Source: Arthrobacter bambusae (lineage in GTDB: Bacteria; Actinomycetota; Actinomycetes; Actinomycetales; Micrococcaceae). Taken from it: a DNA stretch of 46,122 nt. Of this stretch, positions 24,637 to 32,249 are shown piece by piece. The stretch spans positions 1-46,122 of the forward strand of contig NZ_JAHHZS010000033.1 of assembly GCF_022606295.1 (NCBI RefSeq). Direction: 5' to 3'. Under the pieces are notes generated by a model. That model had not been told where the DNA came from, searched no databases, and saw only the letters and a list, made by a program, of their open reading frames with translations. The translations under genes were made by a program, and so were the position numbers. Numbering within the stretch: the first letter of the stretch is position 1; each line of letters opens with the position of its first letter.

Positions 24637-24939
24637 TCAGCTGTCCCTCAATGCTACTCGCGGGTAGGTACCTGTGCTAGGGGCGGTTTGGGTTGGGAAA
24701 TCGACCGGAAGTTCAACCTTTCCGGCCTGGTGGACAAGCTGGTCCCACGCAAAATTGATGCCGTGGACCAGCCCGCCGAGCACGTTCTTCACGGTGTACC
24801 AGGCGAGGCTTCCGGCTCCGACCAACGCGAGCGTGGCCATGGCGGCTACCGCGATGAAGGCTGCCAGAACCAGGCCAAGGATTAGTGTTCCCACGAAGAC
24901 GTAAGTGCTGGTGTCTAAGGTCGTCAAGTCGAACTGCAT
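24637..24939 (-). CDS. hypothetical small membrane protein
   Basis: 100 residues from the ATG at 24939, behind GGAGGGG. One strong membrane helix or hairpin (about 12-50: VFVGTLILGLVLAAFIAVAAMATLALVGAGSLAWY) is followed by a short tail ending in VALRDS. It is divergent from jetA across 245 bp. Not recognised. The placement next to the Wadjet operon may be accidental. Confidence 0.72.
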   Translation of the reverse strand: MQFDLTTLDTSTYVFVGTLILGLVLAAFIAVAAMATLALVGAGSLAWYTVKNVLGGLVHGINFAWDQLVHQAGKVELPVDFPTQTAPSTGTYPRVALRDS

Positions 24940-25036
24940 TGGGTCCCCTCCGCAACGCTGCCAAAGTCGACGTCGGTGTGTCGGCGTCGTTGGTGTAGAC
25001 ACTAGGGTCGGCATCGGCGGTTCAGCCAGCAACGAC

Positions 25037-25053
25037 ACCGGCGTCGCGCCGGT
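25037..25053. promoter_or_regulatory. palindrome upstream of jetA
   Basis: ACCGGCG-TCG-CGCCGGT is a perfect inverted repeat of 7-bp arms with a 3-nt centre, 132 bp before jetA in the divergent gap. A candidate operator for the jet operon; no -35/-10 pair could be placed with confidence. Confidence 0.4.
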
Positions 25054-25184
25054 TGATACGCGATCGAAACCCTACTGGGAGGTAGATCACGGAAGGGTTG
25101 CGACGCACCCTGCGTTAACCTTGTACGGGGCAGTTTTCGGGATTTCCGCTGCCAGAAGGTTCCGCGGCAGCTGAAGGAGAGTAA

Positions 25185-26642
25185 GTGTCCCGCTCAGCAA
25201 TGTCCTCCGCCGATGCCATCAGCGCACGGCTCAGAGACCTCGAACTCCTGACCAAAGGCCCCGCGTGGGCCCTCACCCGCTCGGCGCCCTGGGTCATCGC
25301 GGTGCTCCAGGCATCCTTCACCCGAACGAGGCCGCAGCTTCCGCTCGAGGAGTTCCACGCCGACGTCGATGCTTTCCTGGATCAGCTCCGCAGGCAGGAT
25401 CCCGGGCTGGGCGGGCAGGGGAGTGGCAAGGCTTTTGCCGACGAATGGACCCGCAAGCAGTTCCTGACCCGTCGCAGCCAGTCCGGCCAGATCGTCTACG
25501 AAGTCACCGAGGCCGCCGCGCGCGTCCTGGCATTCCTGGACAGCCTGTCCAGCGAACGGTCCACCCTCAACGGTTCCCGCCTCGGGACGCTCTTGGGCGA
25601 CGTCGAAAAGCTCGCCAACGAGACGAACCCGGACCAAAGCGCCCGCTTGGAATCCCTCGAAGAGGAGATCCAGGAGCGCCAGCAACTGATCGAAGACATC
25701 AGTTCCGGCGACTTCGACGGTCTTTTGGACGATGAGGAAGCCGTGGAGGCCGCCGGGAACATCCTGGACCTTGCGGCGAGCCTGCCTGCCGACTACAAGA
25801 AGATGCGTGACCGCATCGAAGAACTGGTGGGCGAGCTCCGCAACCAGATCATCGAGGAGTCGCTCAGCAAGGGTGCCACGATGGCGCAGGTGCTGGAGGC
25901 GGATAAGCGCCTGCGGCAGAGTCCCGAAGGCCGCACGTTCCGCTCCTTCACGGCATTCCTTGAGGACCCGCAGCAACAGTTGCGCTTCCGGTCGGCGATC
26001 GGCGACGTGTTGAGCCGACAATTCGCGGATGACCTCAGCCATGAGGACCGCGAAACCCTCAAGAACCTCGTGGCGGAACTGCGTACCCAGCACAGCCAGA
26101 TCCAGCGCATCTACGGCCGGCTGTCCGAAAGCCTCAACAACTACATCCAGAGCGACGACATCCGCCAGTCCGTCCGGCTCCGGCAGGTCCTGCGCGAAGC
26201 CGAACAGGCTATCCGGTCCATGCCCTACGAGCGCGACCGTCCCGGCCTGGTCCGCGGCCCGGTGTTGTTCAATGCGGGATTCGAATCGCTCGCCATGGTC
26301 AAGCTCTTCGATCCGGACGAGTTCGCTGCGCCGCCGAAGCTCGCCGACCCGATCGCCTTCAGCGATTCGGACCGGGTCCGTTCGCTGCGTTCCGCTAAGG
26401 CAAGGCCCGCCGTCGTCCGCTCTGCCATGGCGGGCGCCTCCACACTGGCCGGGGCCTGGGCGAACCTCCCGGAGGAAGAACGGCACATCAACACCGTCCG
26501 GGCACTCCTGTCCGAAGCGTTGCACGGTGGCGCGGCGTTCGACCGGGGCGCCTGGGAAAACATCGACTTCGAACAAATCGATGGCAGCACGCGCACCGCG
26601 TACCTGCCGCTCGTGACGCTGACTAAGGATTCCGATGACTGA
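25185..26642 (+). CDS. jetA: Wadjet/MksF-like subunit JetA (DUF3375)
   Basis: 485 residues from a GTG at 25185 with AAGGAG 5-6 nt upstream. It matches DUF3375, the kleisin-like subunit of Wadjet complexes: an N-terminal helical region (LRDLELLTKGPAWALTRS, ALPLEEFHADVDAFL-type), a central coiled-coil stretch (about 150-260, ERQQLIEDI...) and a C-terminal winged-helix area. JetA bridges the JetC ATPase dimer. Wadjet systems (JetABCD) recognise and cut small circular DNA, limiting plasmids. Its stop overlaps the jetB start by 8 bp. Confidence 0.92.
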   Translation: MSRSAMSSADAISARLRDLELLTKGPAWALTRSAPWVIAVLQASFTRTRPQLPLEEFHADVDAFLDQLRRQDPGLGGQGSGKAFADEWTRKQFLTRRSQSGQIVYEVTEAAARVLAFLDSLSSERSTLNGSRLGTLLGDVEKLANETNPDQSARLESLEEEIQERQQLIEDISSGDFDGLLDDEEAVEAAGNILDLAASLPADYKKMRDRIEELVGELRNQIIEESLSKGATMAQVLEADKRLRQSPEGRTFRSFTAFLEDPQQQLRFRSAIGDVLSRQFADDLSHEDRETLKNLVAELRTQHSQIQRIYGRLSESLNNYIQSDDIRQSVRLRQVLREAEQAIRSMPYERDRPGLVRGPVLFNAGFESLAMVKLFDPDEFAAPPKLADPIAFSDSDRVRSLRSAKARPAVVRSAMAGASTLAGAWANLPEEERHINTVRALLSEALHGGAAFDRGAWENIDFEQIDGSTRTAYLPLVTLTKDSDD

Positions 26643-27726
26643 CGCCCACCCCACCGAGCATGCCCCCTCTTCGGAGCAAGGGGTGGACATAACGCAGCAT
26701 GTCCGCTCCGAGACTTCCCAGGATGGACATGCGCATTCCTTCACTGGGGCGGAAGACGGACATGCTCGTCGGGATGTGCCCACCGATGGACATGTCCACC
26801 CGGACCCGTTCCGGGTCACGCCCCGCGACACGTTCGTCGACGGCGCTGCGCTGTTCCCGGGCGACACCGGCGTGCTGCCCATGAAGGTCCGGCAGGCCCT
26901 CGTGCGGCTACTCAAGGGCCCCTACGTCGACGGCGGTCGCGACGAAAAGCTCTGGACCACCCTGCTGGACAACCAAGTGATCCTCCGCAGCAGGCTTTCC
27001 GAGCTTTTCCTGAACCTGCAACTGGACCACGAGCGCAAGATCGCGGTGCTCCGACCCGTCGATCCCGAAGCCATCGGAGGAAGCACCCGTTCGAGCATCC
27101 TGCGCCAACAGCGCGCGTTGAGCCGGGTGGAAACCATCGTGCTTCTGCGCTTGAGGCTCCTCCTCGACCGCCACGTCACGGCCCAGACGGACCCTGTGAT
27201 CACCCGCGAAGAAATCGCCGAACTCGTGGCGCACTACCAGCCATCCGGCCAACAAGACGCCCTCCGCGACACCGACGTCGTGAACCGCACGGTCACGAAG
27301 CTCCTGGCCCGCCAACTCCTCCTGCCCACGGGCATCGAAGACACCTTCGCGATCTCCAGGGCCCTCCCGCTAGCCCTCCCCTTCGAAAACATCGGCGACA
27401 TCCCGGCCCAAATCGAAGCGCTGATCGCAGTAGCCGCCGACGAATCAGGTACGGAACCCCTGATCGAACTACCAGACGCGGACGACGACGGCGACACAAA
27501 CTCGAACGGCGACGCAGAGTCCGACCCTGACCCCGACCTGGACGACACAAACGGTGACGAACTCGCCGCAGCGGTGGATGCCGGCCCGGGAGTGGCATCG
27601 GGCCTGTCGGAGCCGCGCGCTGAGCTGATCGAAGATCAGCCGCGCGGCGCAGGGGCGGGGCCGGCATCCACCGCGGAGGCTTACGCGACCACAACAGCGA
27701 AGACCACCAGTGAGGCAGCCAAGTGA
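26635..27726 (+). CDS. jetB: Wadjet/MksE-like subunit JetB (DUF4194) with long extensions
   Basis: 363 residues. The DUF4194 core runs from about 80 to 255 (TGVLPMKVRQALVRLLKGPYVDG, then LYxL-like winged-helix repeats and EDTFAISRALPLALPFENI). It forms the KITE subunit of the complex with JetA and JetC. Odd features are a His/Asp-rich N-terminal extension of about 75 residues that is encoded by a GGACATG-repeat region, and an acidic, then Ala/Gly-rich C-terminal tail of about 100 residues (DADDDGDTNSNGDAESDPD). Both look disordered. A start at the internal ATG 26881 would remove the extension but breaks the overlap with jetA. Confidence 0.9.
   Translation: MTDAHPTEHAPSSEQGVDITQHVRSETSQDGHAHSFTGAEDGHARRDVPTDGHVHPDPFRVTPRDTFVDGAALFPGDTGVLPMKVRQALVRLLKGPYVDGGRDEKLWTTLLDNQVILRSRLSELFLNLQLDHERKIAVLRPVDPEAIGGSTRSSILRQQRALSRVETIVLLRLRLLLDRHVTAQTDPVITREEIAELVAHYQPSGQQDALRDTDVVNRTVTKLLARQLLLPTGIEDTFAISRALPLALPFENIGDIPAQIEALIAVAADESGTEPLIELPDADDDGDTNSNGDAESDPDPDLDDTNGDELAAAVDAGPGVASGLSEPRAELIEDQPRGAGAGPASTAEAYATTTAKTTSEAAK
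26682..26800. repeat. GGACATG/CATGTCC repeats inside the 5' end of jetB
   Basis: GGACAT or its complement occurs about six times in 120 bp: near 26684, 26699 (CATGTCC), 26725, 26758, 26788 and 26791 (the last two overlapping in GGACATGTCC). It encodes DGHA/DGHV-like units in the JetB extension. Confidence 0.65.
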
Positions 27727-30700
27727 CCATAGCGACGATGCTTCCGATCGGCGAACTCACGAACCCGGGCCAGATGCGCCTCGCCTTGGTCCAGGTGGTC
27801 AACTGGGGCACGTTCCATGGCGCCCACACGATGCACGTGGACCGCAACGGCACCCTACTCACGGGCAATTCGGGCGTCGGCAAGTCGACGTTGTTCGATG
27901 CCATGCTGCGTGTCTTCGATGCCCGTCCGCGCTCCAACGAGGCTGCTGCACAGCGGGCCGGCGGGGCTGTGGAGGACAAGAGGACCACGTTCACGTACAT
28001 GCGTGGAAAAGTGGGCGACAAAGCCGTGGGCGAGGGTTCGGCGAGTGCCTTCCAGCGACCGGGTGCCACGTGGTCCGCAGTCGCGCTGACGTTCGACAAC
28101 GCGGCCGGAACCAAGACCACCATCTCGGCCCTCTTTGACCTGCCCAAGAACGGCACGGAGTCCAGCGTCGGCCGGTTCTATTTGATCGACAACAAGCCCC
28201 TGGATCTCGGCGCGATTGAGGGAATCGCGGAGAAGCGCTTCACGAAGGGCGCGTTGGAGACCATCTTCCCGGACGCCCAGATCTTCGATGTGCACAAGGC
28301 CTTCGCGGAGCGTTTCCGCCGGCTTCTCGGGATCAACTCGGACCAGGCGCTCCCGCTTTTGCGGGTGATCCAGGCCGGCAAGGGGCTGGGAGGCAGCGTC
28401 AACACGTTCTTCCGCGACCAGGTGCTCGACGCGCCGGCGACGCTTACGGCTGCGGACGACGTCGTCGAGGAATTCAGCAACCTCATGTCCATCAGGCAGC
28501 GGCTGGAGGACGTTCGCCAGCAGCGCGACCAGCTCGCCCCCGTGCCCGGGATGAACAAGGAGTATGCCCAGTCATTGCTGGAGGCCAACCGGCTCCGGGA
28601 GCTCAGCGGCGAAGAATTCGACGCGTACAAGCAGCAGCTCTCGGTCACGGTCCATGCCAGGACTTTGGCCCGTTTCAAGGAGCTTGCCCAGGCGAAAGCC
28701 AAGGAGCTCAGCACTGAACGAGGCGTCCGGGACGCGCTCGCCAGGGACCTTCGCCAGCTCGAATCGGATTACAACAACCAGGGCGGTAACGCGATTTCGG
28801 CGATCGAGCAGTCGCTCGAAAATGCCCGGGTCGGCCTCAAGCTCCGCCAGCAGGTGGAGGAAGCGGCCCGCCAAGCACTGGCCGACGCCGGACTCAACCT
28901 CGAGTGGACGGCTGAGGGTTGGGAGAAGGCCCACGAGCAGGCCGCGAGCCGCTCCGCCGAACTCAAGGACGATTCGGAGGCGCTGCGGGAACTCCGTTTC
29001 GAAGCCTTCGACGGCCACGCCACCAAGAAACGCGAGCTCGCCGCAGCCCAGCAGGAACTCGTCTCGCTGAAGACGCGCAAGTCCCTGCTGCCGCCGTCGA
29101 GCATCGAAAACCGCGCCGCAATCGCGGCAGCCACCGGCGTTCCCGAGGACCGCATGCCGTTTGGAGGCGAGCTGATCGACCTCGCCGAGGGCGAGGAACA
29201 GTGGCGGCCCGCGGCCGAGCGCGCCCTGCGGAACCTCGCCACGACGTTGCTGGTTCCGGGCGAGCACTTTGCAGCCGTCACGCGCTATCTCAACGACAAC
29301 TCCGTCCGCGGCGCGCTGCGGGCAGTGGACGTCTCCAAACCGCTCGCGGGCGGCGCTTTGGCTGTGGAGGACGTGTCCGACGGCGAGCTGCTGACGAAGC
29401 TGAACATCCTCACCTTGGGGGCGAACGCCGACGCCGGTGAATGGATCCGTGAGCGGATCGCCGTCGACTTCGCCTACCCCTGCGTCGAAGACCCGGACGA
29501 GCTCGCGAAGCTGGACAAAGGCTTGAGCCTGGGCGGAGTGGTCAAGCGCAACAGGCACACCGTCGAGAAGGACGACCGCTTCACAAGCCGGCAGGACTAC
29601 GTTCTCGGCTTCGACAACGCTTCCAAGCTGGAGCTCGTGGCCGCGAAGGTCGGCGAGCTCGAAAACGAGCTTCTGAAGGCCGCGGAACTTGCCCAAAGCC
29701 GCGAAGATTCCCACCAGGGCATGACGCGCCAGCTCGAAGCCTTGCGCCGCATCGCCGACGATGAGCGTGGCTGGGAACAGGTCTCCGCAGCGGTGGCCGC
29801 GGAGGAGCTCGCGAGGATCGAACAGCGGCTCAAGGACGCCTTGGCCGCGCAGGCCGACTTGGAACCCCTGCGGGCAAACATCGAGGCCGTGCGCGAAAAG
29901 CACCAGTCCTCCACAGGGTCGGCGGCGGTGTTGCAGAGCGAATACAAGACGCTCGACCAGCAGATGACCACGGCTGACGCCCTCCTGGACGCTGCACGCA
30001 ACCGCCTGGACCAGGCGCCGCCGTCGGACGCTACCGCCGCTGCCCTCGAGCCGTACTTCAGCGCATTCGGCGCGGTAGGTGAGCTCCACGAACTGGACAC
30101 CCTGGCTGCCGAAGTCCGGAGCAAGCTCCTGGCCGAACTGCACGCCACCGAGTCGCGCGGGCAGGCGCTGGCCGAGCGGCTGACGCGCATGTTCGAAGGA
30201 TTCGTGCGCGAATGGGGCACCGCGATTTCCGCGGACCATGGCACTTCGATTGGCGCCGCGGGGGAGTTCGAGTCCCGTTACCACCAGATCGTCAGCGAAG
30301 GATTGCCCGCCCAGGAAGCCGAATTCCGGCAGTTCTTCAACCAGCGCACGCACGAATCCTTCAGCACGCTGCTCCACCTGCTCGACGAGGAACGCCGCGC
30401 CATCACCAGCCGCATCCTGCCCCTCAACGGCATCCTATCGGAGGTCAATTTCCACGAGGGGAGCTTCCTGGAACTCGACATCAAGCAGACGCTGCCCGCC
30501 ACCGCAAAGCAGTTCAAGGACGCGATCCACAACGCGTTGAAGACGCGTCACTCGCGGCCGTCCCGCGCGGCGGGCGCAGCTTCGGGTGCCGGCGTTCCGC
30601 CAGAAGCGGACGACGACGTCGAACTCACCAACCGCTACAAGTCGCTCGAGACGCTGGTCAAACGGCTCGGTTCGCAGACCCCCGAGGACCGGCGTTGGCG

Positions 30701-31187
30701 AGCCGAAGTGCTGGATGTCCGCGGGCATCTCTTCATCCAGTGCAAGGAACACCGCTCCGTCCAAGGCCCGCGGGGTGGCAAGAAGACCGAGGTGTACATG
30801 CACGCGGACACCGGCTCGATGTCCGGTGGCGAGCGGCAGAGATTCACGGCGTTCATCATGGCCGCGGCCCTGAGCTACCAGTTGGGCATCGCCGAGCAGG
30901 GTTTCACGACCTACGGCACGGTGATGATGGATGAGGCGTTCGTCCTGGCCTCGGAGGAGTTCGCCGGTGCGGGCATCAAGGCCCTGCACGAGTTCGGTTT
31001 CCAATTGTTGTTGGCCGCGCCCGAAAACGTCATCGACCTTTCCCGGCATCTTGGTTCGGTCACCGAAATCCTGCGCGACAAACGGACCAACCGCTCCGGC
31101 GTGCTCACTGCTCCCGTCATCGGCGGCCCCGGCGTGCCCGGCGAATGGCGTTCCGAGGCCAACCCCGTGGACATCGTGCTCCGCTAG
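27723..31187 (+). CDS. jetC: Wadjet SMC-like ATPase JetC (MukB/SbcC-like)
   Basis: 1154 residues. The N-terminal ATPase half has Walker A GNSGVGKST (48-56). A long coiled-coil arm (about 230-480), a hinge-like region (about 480-640) and a second arm (to about 900) follow. The C-terminal half holds the ABC signature SMSGGERQR (about 1030-1038) and Walker B TVMMDEAF (about 1063-1070). It is the motor that extrudes DNA loops in Wadjet/MksB complexes. GTG at 27723 overlaps the jetB stop by 4 bp. All ATPase motifs are intact. No jetD follows: the next 100 bp hold repeats and then a convergent gene. Confidence 0.93.
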   Translation: MTIATMLPIGELTNPGQMRLALVQVVNWGTFHGAHTMHVDRNGTLLTGNSGVGKSTLFDAMLRVFDARPRSNEAAAQRAGGAVEDKRTTFTYMRGKVGDKAVGEGSASAFQRPGATWSAVALTFDNAAGTKTTISALFDLPKNGTESSVGRFYLIDNKPLDLGAIEGIAEKRFTKGALETIFPDAQIFDVHKAFAERFRRLLGINSDQALPLLRVIQAGKGLGGSVNTFFRDQVLDAPATLTAADDVVEEFSNLMSIRQRLEDVRQQRDQLAPVPGMNKEYAQSLLEANRLRELSGEEFDAYKQQLSVTVHARTLARFKELAQAKAKELSTERGVRDALARDLRQLESDYNNQGGNAISAIEQSLENARVGLKLRQQVEEAARQALADAGLNLEWTAEGWEKAHEQAASRSAELKDDSEALRELRFEAFDGHATKKRELAAAQQELVSLKTRKSLLPPSSIENRAAIAAATGVPEDRMPFGGELIDLAEGEEQWRPAAERALRNLATTLLVPGEHFAAVTRYLNDNSVRGALRAVDVSKPLAGGALAVEDVSDGELLTKLNILTLGANADAGEWIRERIAVDFAYPCVEDPDELAKLDKGLSLGGVVKRNRHTVEKDDRFTSRQDYVLGFDNASKLELVAAKVGELENELLKAAELAQSREDSHQGMTRQLEALRRIADDERGWEQVSAAVAAEELARIEQRLKDALAAQADLEPLRANIEAVREKHQSSTGSAAVLQSEYKTLDQQMTTADALLDAARNRLDQAPPSDATAAALEPYFSAFGAVGELHELDTLAAEVRSKLLAELHATESRGQALAERLTRMFEGFVREWGTAISADHGTSIGAAGEFESRYHQIVSEGLPAQEAEFRQFFNQRTHESFSTLLHLLDEERRAITSRILPLNGILSEVNFHEGSFLELDIKQTLPATAKQFKDAIHNALKTRHSRPSRAAGAASGAGVPPEADDDVELTNRYKSLETLVKRLGSQTPEDRRWRAEVLDVRGHLFIQCKEHRSVQGPRGGKKTEVYMHADTGSMSGGERQRFTAFIMAAALSYQLGIAEQGFTTYGTVMMDEAFVLASEEFAGAGIKALHEFGFQLLLAAPENVIDLSRHLGSVTEILRDKRTNRSGVLTAPVIGGPGVPGEWRSEANPVDIVLR

Positions 31188-31189
31188 CC

Positions 31190-31290
31190 CCGACGCTAGC
31201 TCACGTATGTCGCGCTTCCGGCCGACGCCCGCTCACCTATGTGGGGTTTGGACGGACGCCCGCTCACTTGAGGTGAGCGAGCGTCCGCGG
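31190..31290. repeat. family C palindromic repeat cluster 1
   Basis: Several copies of GACGCYCGCTCAC (one variant GACGCTAGCTCAC) start near 31191, 31224 and 31255, the last paired with its inverted copy to give a 14-bp stem with loop TTGAG (31254-31286). It sits directly between the convergent jetC and FBP genes, so the hairpin may end transcription from both sides. Confidence 0.82.
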
Positions 31291-31295
31291 GGCGC

Positions 31296-31790
31296 CTATT
31301 TTCCTTGGACCCGCCCCAGGAACTGGGCGGTCCGGGACTGCAGTCCGGCGATTTGGCGAACGACGACGGCGGCCGGGTCCGGATTGATCTCATTCGCCGG
31401 GGGCTCCTTGCGGACGTTGGTGCAGCAACCGAATTCCGCGCAGATCAATGTCCCCACCGTGTTGCCGTCGCGACCCGATTGGCCTGCGCGTTTGGCAACC
31501 CAAAGGTAAACATCGTCTTTGGAAAACACGTCGCGGCACAGTTCGCAAAGGACCGAACGCTTCTTGCCGGAGCCTCCCTCGGGCGCGCGGAGCATGATGC
31601 CAGTGAGGGAACCCTCATTCGGAAGGACGAGATAGCCGCGCATCGGCATCTTCTCGTCGCGCCAGCCAAGGAATTCGAGGTTGTCCCAGTCTAGGGAATT
31701 GAAGTCCTTCGGGAGGTTGAGTTTGGCGGCCTCCGAGCGGCTCGCATTGATGAATGAGGAACGGATTTGCTGGGCGGTGATTTTCTGCAC
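31296..31790 (-). CDS. FBP-domain protein (FusB/elongation factor G-binding-like)
   Basis: 164 residues. The C-terminal FBP_C domain has a treble-clef zinc site with CELCRDVF (about residues 82-89) and CAEFGCCTN (about 116-124). The N-terminal part is helical (ITAQQIRSSFINASRSEAAKLNL). FusB-type proteins bind EF-G and rescue it from stalled ribosomes; the Staphylococcus protein gives fusidic acid resistance. Chromosomal actinobacterial members probably act in translation recovery. It converges on jetC. Confidence 0.85.
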   Translation of the reverse strand: MQKITAQQIRSSFINASRSEAAKLNLPKDFNSLDWDNLEFLGWRDEKMPMRGYLVLPNEGSLTGIMLRAPEGGSGKKRSVLCELCRDVFSKDDVYLWVAKRAGQSGRDGNTVGTLICAEFGCCTNVRKEPPANEINPDPAAVVVRQIAGLQSRTAQFLGRVQGK

Positions 31791-31904
31791 GGCGAAGTTC
31801 TTTCAGATCGTTTTGGGCTCCGAAGAGGAAGGACGCTGGCGTCTGGCGATCCGAGGGCGCGGCGAAGAAAGCCTTCGCGTGAATCTAGTGCGGGGGCGGT
31901 GGGT

Positions 31905-32018
31905 TTAGTTTCCCTTGCCGCCGAGCGGGATGGCCGACGCAGGGGGAGACGCCAAGTAGGCCGACACGGCCACCTCGCAAACCATGGCAGCGCCAACGTG
32001 TGCAGTGCGCATGCTCAT
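31905..32018 (-). CDS. possible 37-residue small protein
   Basis: An ATG at 32018 (or 32012, behind GAGAGG) opens a frame to the TAA at 31905. The product starts MSMRTAHVGAAMVCEVAVSA and ends SAIPLGGKGN. Codon choice is GC-rich at the third position like real genes here. It is not recognised, has no clear membrane helix and no neighbours that give a role. It could be chance. Confidence 0.25.
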   Translation of the reverse strand: MSMRTAHVGAAMVCEVAVSAYLASPPASAIPLGGKGN

Positions 32019-32112
32019 CCTCTCGATCTTTACCGCGTTTACGGCCCCGGCGCAGTTCATTGAATCAACCGGCTCTGTCATCTTTGCAAAGGTCGTCCTT
32101 GGTGTCCAACAA

Positions 32113-32142
32113 CCCCCGGGGGGCTATAGGTGAGCGGGCGTT
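32113..32142. repeat. family C palindromic repeat, single unit, with a CCCCCGGGGG palindrome
   Basis: An inverted unit CTATAGGTGAGCGGGCGTT follows the palindrome CCCCCGGGGG. It is the same motif as the clusters at 31190 and 37431, here 100 bp upstream of the substrate-binding protein gene. Confidence 0.7.
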
Positions 32143-32203
32143 GGGAGGCCTGGGCAGTACAAAAGTAATTACGTGATTCAAACGTTTCGTAATTATCGAA
32201 AGG

Positions 32204-32222
32204 GTAGGCTAGCCTTACTTAG
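32204..32222. promoter_or_regulatory. iron box (DmdR/IdeR-type operator)
   Basis: GTAGGCTAGCCTTACTTAG matches in reverse 14 of 19 positions of the IdeR/DmdR1 consensus TTAGGTTAGGCTAACCTAA. It lies 28 bp before the start of the ferric-siderophore lipoprotein gene. The gene content downstream agrees with iron repression. Confidence 0.75.
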
Positions 32223-32241
32223 GTTTGCATCACTTACCTAA
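32219..32241. promoter_or_regulatory. second TTAGGT...ACCTAA dyad overlapping the SD site
   Basis: TTAGGT and ACCTAA, the two halves of an iron box, are separated by 11 nt instead of 7. The site overlaps the first box by 4 bp and reaches into the AAGGAG ribosome site. It may extend regulator binding. Confidence 0.45.
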
Positions 32242-32249
32242 GGAGTCCC

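Larger units (their letters stand above)
31791..32249. other. 460-bp intergenic region before the iron uptake operon
   Basis: Apart from a doubtful small frame (31905-32018), no gene is seen. It holds a CCCCCGGGGG palindrome and a family C unit (32113-32142), AT-rich palindromes such as GTAATTAC (about 32165-32172) and TTTCG-7-CGAAA (about 32184-32200), and the iron box. Confidence 0.5.

Noticed and set aside
25194..26915. 573-residue minus-strand frame opposite jetA
   Set aside because: Antisense to jetA, which has a good start, SD and clear DUF3375 features.
28572..30377. 601-residue minus-strand frame opposite jetC
   Set aside because: Antisense shadow of the coiled-coil codons of jetC.
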